The notes under the pieces: model-generated | What the model was told of the DNA's origin: nothing | Databases searched by the model: none | The model's input: the letters and a program-made list of their open reading frames with translations, nothing else | Shown: piece by piece, positions 7,570 to 11,476 of the stretch | How the letters are laid out: each line of letters begins with the position of its first letter | How positions within the stretch are numbered: position 1 is the stretch's first letter | Program-made: the position numbers and the translations under genes | Origin: Bacteroidales bacterium | GTDB taxonomy: Bacteria > Bacteroidota > Bacteroidia > Bacteroidales > UBA932 | Direction of reading: 5' to 3' | Length of the DNA stretch: 11,476 nt | Assembly: GCA_017483985.1 (NCBI GenBank) | Contig: JAFUUB010000128.1 | Coordinates: forward strand, 1-11,476

Positions 7570-8466
7570 ATGGACAGAAGAGATGCACTGAAATTGATGG
7601 GGACCTCCCTGGCCGCCATCGCCATGGCGGGGATTGCCCCGCGTACCCACGCCGCCATCCTGAAAGACCGCGCTGCGGAAAAGAAGCGTCTGGTCTTCTA
7701 TTTTACCGCTACCGGGAATTCCCTTTTTATCGCCAAGAACCTCTCGGACAATCCGCTCAGCATTCCGCAGGAATTGAAGAAAACGGACCTGGCCTATGAA
7801 GCCGACGAAATCGGATTCGTGTTCCCTGACTATGCGGCTTCTGCACCGATGATCGTCCGTGAATTCATTCAGAAAGCGAAGTTCAAGGCTCCGTACATCT
7901 TCTCGGTCATCACCTTCGGAAATGCCGCCGTAAATGTCGCGGAATGGTGGGACAAGTTTGCCAAGGAGCAGGGGCTGACCCAGCAGTATATCAATACCAT
8001 CCTGATGGTGGATAACTATCTGCCCGTCTTCGATATGAACCAGCAGATGAGTATCGACAAGCATGTGGATGAGAACCTTGCCAAGATCCTGGAAGACCTC
8101 GGCGCCCACAAGGAGTACATCCAGCATGGCGAGATGGGCTTTTTCAATGAAGAAGGCCTCAAGCGGATGCAGGACCAGCATTTCTCCATGACCGCCGACC
8201 GGCTGATGGATCTGAAGGAAGACCGCTGCGTCCAGTGCATGACCTGCGCCAATGTGTGTCCGCACCGGAATTTCTCCTTGGCCGACGGCAAGCTCAAATT
8301 CGCCGGAAAGTGCGAATACTGCCTGGCGTGCATCCAGAACTGCCCGCAAAAAGCCTTGGTGCTCAAGTCGGCATGGGAAGGCCGGCCCGGCGAACGCAAT
8401 CCGGAGGCCCGGTACCGCAACCCCAACATTTCCCTGAATGAGATTATCCGGTCCAACCGGCAGTAA
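7570..8466 (+). CDS. EFR1-type flavodoxin/2x[4Fe-4S] ferredoxin with a Tat-like signal
   Basis: The 298-aa product from ATG 7570 begins MDRRDALKLMG, followed by a small hydrophobic stretch and THA-A at about residue 28, which resembles a twin-arginine signal (R3-R4, L7, K8). A flavodoxin-like domain follows, with the FMN phosphate loop FTATGNS at 45-51. Two [4Fe-4S] motifs then appear: C220-x2-C223-x2-C226-x3-C230-P and C248-x2-C251-x2-C254-x3-C258-P. This is the layout of the EFR1 family of ferredoxin/flavodoxin fusions, expected to carry electrons through FMN and two clusters. The partner is unknown. An in-frame start at 7477 would add 31 residues of low-complexity charge ahead of the signal and is rejected. 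The gene ends at a hairpin shared with the convergent epimerase gene. The last 35 codons or so are duplicated in inverted orientation at 9268-9381. Confidence 0.9.
   Translation: MDRRDALKLMGTSLAAIAMAGIAPRTHAAILKDRAAEKKRLVFYFTATGNSLFIAKNLSDNPLSIPQELKKTDLAYEADEIGFVFPDYAASAPMIVREFIQKAKFKAPYIFSVITFGNAAVNVAEWWDKFAKEQGLTQQYINTILMVDNYLPVFDMNQQMSIDKHVDENLAKILEDLGAHKEYIQHGEMGFFNEEGLKRMQDQHFSMTADRLMDLKEDRCVQCMTCANVCPHRNFSLADGKLKFAGKCEYCLACIQNCPQKALVLKSAWEGRPGERNPEARYRNPNISLNEIIRSNRQ
8395..8427 (+). repeat. 33-bp perfect inverted repeat, left copy
   Basis: This copy lies within the ferredoxin gene and encodes RNPEARYRNPN. It is identical, base for base, to the reverse complement of 9310-9342. Homology continues on both sides, but with many substitutions. 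Confidence 0.95.
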
Positions 8467-8486
8467 ACAAAACAAAATCACGCGAA

Positions 8487-8516
8487 AAGCCCCGGACGTC
8501 CAGACGTCCGGGGCTT
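8487..8516. terminator. Bidirectional terminator-like hairpin between ferredoxin and epimerase genes
   Basis: Perfect 14-nt inverted arms, AAGCCCCGGACGTC (8487-8500) and GACGTCCGGGGCTT (8503-8516), are separated by CA. In practice about 12 bp of GC-rich stem close a 6-nt loop. The stem is preceded by AAAA, which becomes a U-tract when read on the minus strand, and followed by GTTC on the plus strand. It sits 20 bp after the ferredoxin stop and 19 bp after the epimerase stop on the other strand, so it can serve both convergent genes. Confidence 0.85.
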
Positions 8517-8535
8517 GTTCTGTAAACGGCTTCCG

Positions 8536-9179
8536 CTATTTGCCTGCAGCCAGGAGGGAGATATCTTTGACTTCAATCTCGTGCCGGACGTATCCGCTGC
8601 GGGACACCGCGATCATGGCCCGGCCGACCTCGGACATACTGTTCCAGCCGCCAAAGAACTTGATCAGCGGATAGCAGGCCCAGAAGAGGTACTGGATTTT
8701 CTGGATATGGATCTGCCCCTTGTACCGCCACATGATCGCCGGGCGGAAGTTGTAGGCGCCCTTGAACGGCATGCGGACCAGGGCGTCTTCCGTGGATTTC
8801 TTGATCCGGACCCACATCTGGTCGGTGTGGTTGTAGTTGCCGGCGCCGCTGACGTAGACGAAAGTCATGCGGCCCTTGTCCGGCAGGATGGATGCCAGGT
8901 GCAGGGGGATGTCGTGGCTGATGACCTTGTAGCGCTCCTCCGGGACGCCGAGACTGGAAATCCCGGCGCAGAAGAAGACCGCGTCATAGCCTTCCAGCAT
9001 AGGGTCGCCTTCTTTCAATTGCATGAAATCCGGGACCAGATACTCTTCCAGTTTCGGGTGCCTGTGTCCGCAGGGACGGCGGCTGATGCTCAGCACCTTT
9101 CAATTTCACGGTTGTTCAGGCATTCCAGCAGGACGCCTTCTCCGACATATCCGGTCGCACCGGTCAGGATAACCTTCAT
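8536..9179 (-). pseudogene. NAD(P)-binding Rossmann-fold epimerase-like protein, frameshifted
   Basis: Translation from ATG 9179 gives MKVILTGATGYVGEGVLLEC and reaches a TGA at 9092-9090 after 29 codons. The -1 frame then continues without interruption from base 9096 (VLSISRRPCGHRHPKLEEYL...) to TAG at 8538-8536. Joining the two needs one extra base near AGGTG at 9098-9094 and would give about 214 aa. The N-terminus carries the dinucleotide-binding motif TGATGYVG (G7, G10, G13). The body has FFCAGISS and FVYVSGAG strands and a C-terminal helix region like atypical short-chain dehydrogenases and NAD-dependent epimerases. The family binds NAD(P) and works on small or sugar substrates; the substrate is unknown. 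The break is either a real inactivating deletion or a base-calling error in a short G run. The slip site does not resemble a known programmed frameshift heptamer. Confidence 0.85.
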
Positions 9180-9195
9180 GGCAGTATACGATTGA

Positions 9196-9242
9196 CTCAA
9201 AGACAAAGATACTGATTTTTCCGCATTATCCTTGTCTTTGAG
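9196..9242. repeat. 11-bp inverted repeat over the epimerase promoter
   Basis: CTCAAAGACAA (9196-9206) and TTGTCTTTGAG (9232-9242) are perfect inverted repeats separated by 25 bp of AT-rich DNA. The left arm overlaps the -7 box of the epimerase gene. It could be an operator or part of a leader hairpin. Chance cannot be excluded, because the arms resemble -7 box sequence. Confidence 0.5.
9204..9211 (-). promoter_or_regulatory. -7 promoter box TATCTTTG before the epimerase gene
   Basis: This is a perfect TAnnTTTG box on the minus strand, 24 bp before ATG 9179, which supports that start for the upstream half of the broken gene. No TTG is present at 19-20 bp further upstream. Confidence 0.5.
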
Positions 9243-9267
9243 CAGGAAGTCAGTGCGCCGGTGCCGA

Positions 9268-9381
9268 TTACTGCTGCCGGTTTGCCTTGACGATATCGTT
9301 CAGCGTTACGTTGGGGTTGCGGTACCGGGCCTCCGGATTGCGCTCATCCGGCGTACCGTAGACTTCCGCCGTACCAGCGTT
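9268..9381 (-). pseudogene. Remnant of a second ferredoxin gene (C-terminal tail only)
   Basis: On the minus strand the frame ending at TAA 9270-9268 reads ...AEVYGTPDERNPEARYRN and then PNVTLNDIVKANRQQ. It aligns with the end of the intact ferredoxin, GERNPEARYRNPNISLNEIIRSNRQ, and 11 consecutive codons are identical at the DNA level. The frame is open only to a stop at 9444-9442, has no start codon, and shows no cysteine motifs or flavodoxin sequence, so the first nine-tenths of the gene are missing. The AraC-type gene's upstream region begins where the homology ends. The remnant lies upstream of the epimerase gene on the same strand, so the ancestral order may have been ferredoxin then epimerase. 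Confidence 0.8.
9310..9342 (-). repeat. 33-bp perfect inverted repeat, right copy
   Basis: This is the reverse complement of 8395-8427 with no mismatch, lying in the ferredoxin remnant. The two copies face each other across about 880 bp that contain the end of the ferredoxin gene, the hairpin, the epimerase gene and its promoter. Confidence 0.95.
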
Positions 9382-9448
9382 ATGCTTTTTTCGGATATTT
9401 CCGTCAAAAACTCCGAATCTGTCAGAAAATGAGTATATTCGCTATGCT

Positions 9449-10249
9449 ATGACATCGGAAATTATTATTCGGGACACGCTGGAAGGCATCGGGGAAGGGG
9501 AGGTCGCGCTGCACCTGGCCCACATCCTGTGCTTGGGCGGCAGTTGTGAGATAGACTACAATGACGATCTTTTTACGATCCGGGAAAAGGACTGTACCAT
9601 TATCCGTGCCACCCAATTCGTAGGATCCGTCCATCCTTCCGGGGATTTCCGGGCCAGGATCTTATATATCGATCCGACCTTTATCGAGAAGTCCACGCCG
9701 AATACGAATTATGGGATGCGCGGATCGCTTTCCCTGGCCCAGAATCCTGTCATGCATCTGACGGACGAGGAGTTTTCCCGTTGCCGCCGGGATTTCGAGG
9801 AAGTGGAAAGAAGGCTGGGAATGGTCCGGCATCATTTCCATGAAGAATTGATGATCAGTACGGTCCGGACCCTGATCTTGGATTTCTATGATTTCCATGC
9901 CCGGATCAACGGAATGGAGGAAATCCAGACCCAGTCGGCGTCGATCATGCAGCGGTTCATCGGCATGCTGGAGCGGGGAGACTACCGGAAGACCCGTGAA
10001 GTCGGGTATTACGCTTCGGAATTGTGTGTGGCTCCGAAATACCTCTCTGAAATCAGCAAAACGATAACCGGTCATTCCGCCAACTGGTGGATCAACCGGT
10101 TTACCATTCTCGATATTTCCCGTCAGCTCCGGGACCGTTCCCAGACGTTTACGGAGATATCGGAGCTATTCAATTTCTCGTCACCCGCTTATTTCAGCCG
10201 CTATGTCCAGCGGTATCTGGGTGAGTCTCCCTCGGATTACAGGGGATAA
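9449..10249 (+). CDS. AraC-family transcriptional regulator
   Basis: The 266-aa product has an N-terminal domain of about 150 residues with cupin-like beta-rich sequence and no recognised ligand motif. A C-terminal AraC-type DNA-binding domain follows at about 183-265. The first helix-turn-helix is around EVGYYASELCVAPKYLSEIS and the second around TFTEISELFNFSSPAYFSRY, ending in the family-typical YLGESPSDYR. Such proteins activate or repress nearby genes in response to a small molecule. No membrane segment is present, so the N-terminal domain is probably a cytoplasmic sensor. The ATG at 9449 is the first good start. A near-consensus -7 box TATATTCG lies at 9434-9441, too close for a normal leader. 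The gene is convergent with the DUF362 gene (8-bp gap). Candidate targets are the ferredoxin, epimerase and DUF362 genes, by proximity only. Confidence 0.9.
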   Translation: MTSEIIIRDTLEGIGEGEVALHLAHILCLGGSCEIDYNDDLFTIREKDCTIIRATQFVGSVHPSGDFRARILYIDPTFIEKSTPNTNYGMRGSLSLAQNPVMHLTDEEFSRCRRDFEEVERRLGMVRHHFHEELMISTVRTLILDFYDFHARINGMEEIQTQSASIMQRFIGMLERGDYRKTREVGYYASELCVAPKYLSEISKTITGHSANWWINRFTILDISRQLRDRSQTFTEISELFNFSSPAYFSRYVQRYLGESPSDYRG

Positions 10250-10257
10250 AAGAAGCA

Positions 10258-11289
10258 TCAGTCGACGTTGACGACTGTGTATTTCGTGGTGCCGAGGCCC
10301 ATCTCCTCACCGCGGAAGACGATGCGCGTGCCGTGGCGCTGGTTGATGCGCTCCAGCAGGGCCTTGGTGTCGTTGTTCTCGTCGTTGGGGAGGTTGAACA
10401 CCTGGTCGAGGCAGAACTTGTCGAGGGCGACGGGATCGATGGAAGCGGCAATGCCGATGTCCTGGATGGTCGGGTCATGCGGGTGGGAGTCGCAGTCGCA
10501 GTCGATCGAGATGTTGTTCATGATGTCGATGTAGAGGATGTTCTTTCCCTCGCCGAAATATTCATGGACGGCCTGGGCGGCGGCGGACATGGACTCGATG
10601 AAGGGGGTGTTGTTCTCCGGCTTCTGGTCCCAGCCGGCGGGGAGGTCCTGCCACATGGTATGGTAGTTTTCGGTCTTGCCGGCGGAGTGGATGTAGGCTT
10701 TGCCGTTGCGGGAGCCCACGCCGATGGAGGCGTTCTTGAGGACCCCGCCGAAACCACCCATCGCATGGCCTTTGAAATGGGCGAGATTGATCATGAAATC
10801 GTAGTTCTGGATGTGGGAGCCGACGATGTCGTACTTGATCCATTTGTCATCCTTGACGGGAATCTTGATTTCGCCTTCCTCGTCCATGATGTCCACGTCC
10901 TTGAATCCGTGGGCTTCGATGGTCTTGCGGTGGTCCGCCGTCTCCATCCGGGACCCGGCATAAGCGGTGTTACACTCGACCAGACGGCCGTTGACCTCCT
11001 GCAGCAGCGGCTCGATCAGGGCCGGTTTGAGGTAGTTGTTCCCGTCCATCTCGCCGGTGGCGATCTTGACGGCGACCCGTCCGGTGGCTTCCCGCCCGAC
11101 GGCCTTGTAGATCTTCACGAGACTTTCCGGGGTGATTTCCTTGGTGAAATATACGACGGAAGCGGGGCCGTTCTGGGAAACGGCGGTTTCGGCCGGCACG
11201 TCGGCGGCGCCTTTTGCGTTCTTCTTGGCATTGCCGCAGGAAACGGCCAGCACCAGGGCGAGGGCGGCAATCAACTTGTTCGTTTTCAT
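10258..11289 (-). CDS. DUF362 domain lipoprotein
   Basis: The 343-aa product from ATG 11289 has a short signal peptide ending in the lipobox-like AVSC with C18 as the lipidation site. The frame continues open to the window edge upstream, but the promoter box and the signal peptide fix the start here. After a low-complexity linker (about 19-45) comes a DUF362 domain with the conserved segment NLAHFKGHAMGGFGGVLKN (about 168-186; H171, H175). It also carries a CDCDSHPHDP cluster (C264, C266, H269, H271) followed by DIGI and the SIDPVALD motif at about 283-290. DUF362 domains are often linked to [4Fe-4S] ferredoxin modules. This protein has no CxxCxxCxxxCP motif of its own, so any cluster partner would be separate. 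The Cys/His group could bind a metal. The predicted location is the cell envelope. The biochemical function of the domain is not established. Confidence 0.88.
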   Translation of the reverse strand: MKTNKLIAALALVLAVSCGNAKKNAKGAADVPAETAVSQNGPASVVYFTKEITPESLVKIYKAVGREATGRVAVKIATGEMDGNNYLKPALIEPLLQEVNGRLVECNTAYAGSRMETADHRKTIEAHGFKDVDIMDEEGEIKIPVKDDKWIKYDIVGSHIQNYDFMINLAHFKGHAMGGFGGVLKNASIGVGSRNGKAYIHSAGKTENYHTMWQDLPAGWDQKPENNTPFIESMSAAAQAVHEYFGEGKNILYIDIMNNISIDCDCDSHPHDPTIQDIGIAASIDPVALDKFCLDQVFNLPNDENNDTKALLERINQRHGTRIVFRGEEMGLGTTKYTVVNVD

Positions 11290-11318
11290 ATCAATCGGTT
11301 TTTTGTTTTCATTTCCTG

Positions 11319-11326
11319 CAAAGTTA
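11319..11326 (-). promoter_or_regulatory. -7 promoter box TAACTTTG before the DUF362 gene
   Basis: This is a perfect TAnnTTTG box on the minus strand, 29 bp before ATG 11289, without a clear -33 TTG. It rules out starts further upstream in the same open frame. Confidence 0.55.
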
Positions 11327-11335
11327 CATGAGCGA

Positions 11336-11366
11336 TTGACTTGAACTGAAAAAAGTTGACACTTTG
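11336..11366 (+). promoter_or_regulatory. Candidate promoter of the divergent partial gene
   Basis: A TTG at 11336-11338 is followed after 20 bp by ACACTTTG (11359-11366), which keeps the TTTG half of the -7 consensus but lacks the TA. The start would fall near 11372, leaving a leader of about 18 nt before ATG 11390. The element sits back to back with the DUF362 promoter. Confidence 0.35.
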
Positions 11367-11389
11367 TGAGGGCTAAAAACAAAGAGTCA

Positions 11390-11476
11390 ATGGAACAGAA
11401 AACAGTCAAGCAGAGGTTCTGGAATGAGAACCTTGGATGGTACGATGAACGGGAGATTGCGACCGGGAAGTACAAG
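11390..11476 (+). CDS. 5' end of an unrecognised gene (partial, cut by window edge)
   Basis: From ATG 11390 the frame is open for 29 codons to the end of the window, beginning MEQKTVKQRFWNENLGWYDE and ending in a Lys-rich stretch. It is hydrophilic and aromatic, with no signal peptide visible. The divergent arrangement with the DUF362 gene and the candidate promoter upstream favour a real gene. The family cannot be named from so little sequence. Confidence 0.55.
   Translation, partial: MEQKTVKQRFWNENLGWYDEREIATGKYK

Noticed and set aside
9090..9100. Programmed -1 ribosomal frameshift in the epimerase gene
   Set aside because: The site reads GAA AGG TGC and lacks an X-XXY-YYZ slippery heptamer. 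Similar epimerase genes are not known to me to use frameshifting.
9196..9242. Phase-variable promoter of the short invertible type
   Set aside because: The arms are only 25 bp apart and the -7 box overlaps one arm, so inversion would not cleanly reorient a promoter.
10333..11331. 332-codon plus-strand open frame opposite the DUF362 gene
   Set aside because: Antisense shadow: a Val/Gly/Asp-rich translation without motifs, while the minus strand carries a lipobox and conserved DUF362 segments.
11290..11475. Upstream extension of the DUF362 frame to the window edge
   Set aside because: It crosses the -7 promoter box at 11319-11326 and would place 62 residues ahead of a clear lipoprotein signal peptide.

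Overview
The window looks like chromosomal DNA from a GC-rich member of the Bacteroidota, probably Bacteroidales. Four things suggest this. Several start codons are preceded by the phylum's -7 promoter box TAnnTTTG, and two of those boxes also have a -33 TTG at 20-bp spacing. Strong Shine-Dalgarno sites are scarce. The protein families are typical of the group: a large exported GH78 rhamnosidase, a DUF4491 protein, an EFR1-type flavodoxin/ferredoxin and a DUF362 lipoprotein. No rRNA, tRNA, CRISPR array, transposase or recombinase was seen. The genus cannot be named from this sequence alone.

Left part (1-4981): the last codons of an unknown gene overlap the start of an exported histidine acid phosphatase by 4 bp. 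The phosphatase meets a 1227-aa alpha-L-rhamnosidase (GH78) tail to tail, and the two reading frames overlap by 13 bp. Both products are predicted to be exported and probably act on phosphorylated or rhamnosylated substrates.

Middle part (4982-7569): a 92-bp divergent promoter region separates the rhamnosidase from a small orphan protein with a weak PD-(D/E)XK-like signature, whose transcript may be leaderless. That gene converges, with a 10-bp gap, on a DUF4491 membrane protein gene. A membrane-anchored metallophosphoesterase gene lies upstream of DUF4491 on the same strand. A gene-free stretch of about 320 bp follows and holds a structured element in which one strand segment can pair with either of two flanking copies of the same 9-mer.

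Right part (7570-11476): an apparently Tat-exported flavodoxin/2x[4Fe-4S] protein converges, across a strong bidirectional terminator-like hairpin, on a Rossmann-fold epimerase-like gene broken by a single-base frameshift. Upstream of that gene, on its strand, lies a remnant of the C-terminal tail of a second copy of the ferredoxin. The remnant and the intact ferredoxin gene share a perfect 33-bp inverted repeat that brackets the epimerase gene. Next come an AraC-type regulator, a convergent DUF362 lipoprotein, and the start of a divergent unknown gene cut by the window edge.

The most interesting area is 7350-9450. It shows duplication and rearrangement of a redox gene, possibly an invertible segment, next to a candidate RNA switch. 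The ferredoxin, epimerase, AraC and DUF362 genes may form a small redox-linked neighbourhood, but this is inferred only from proximity and family content.
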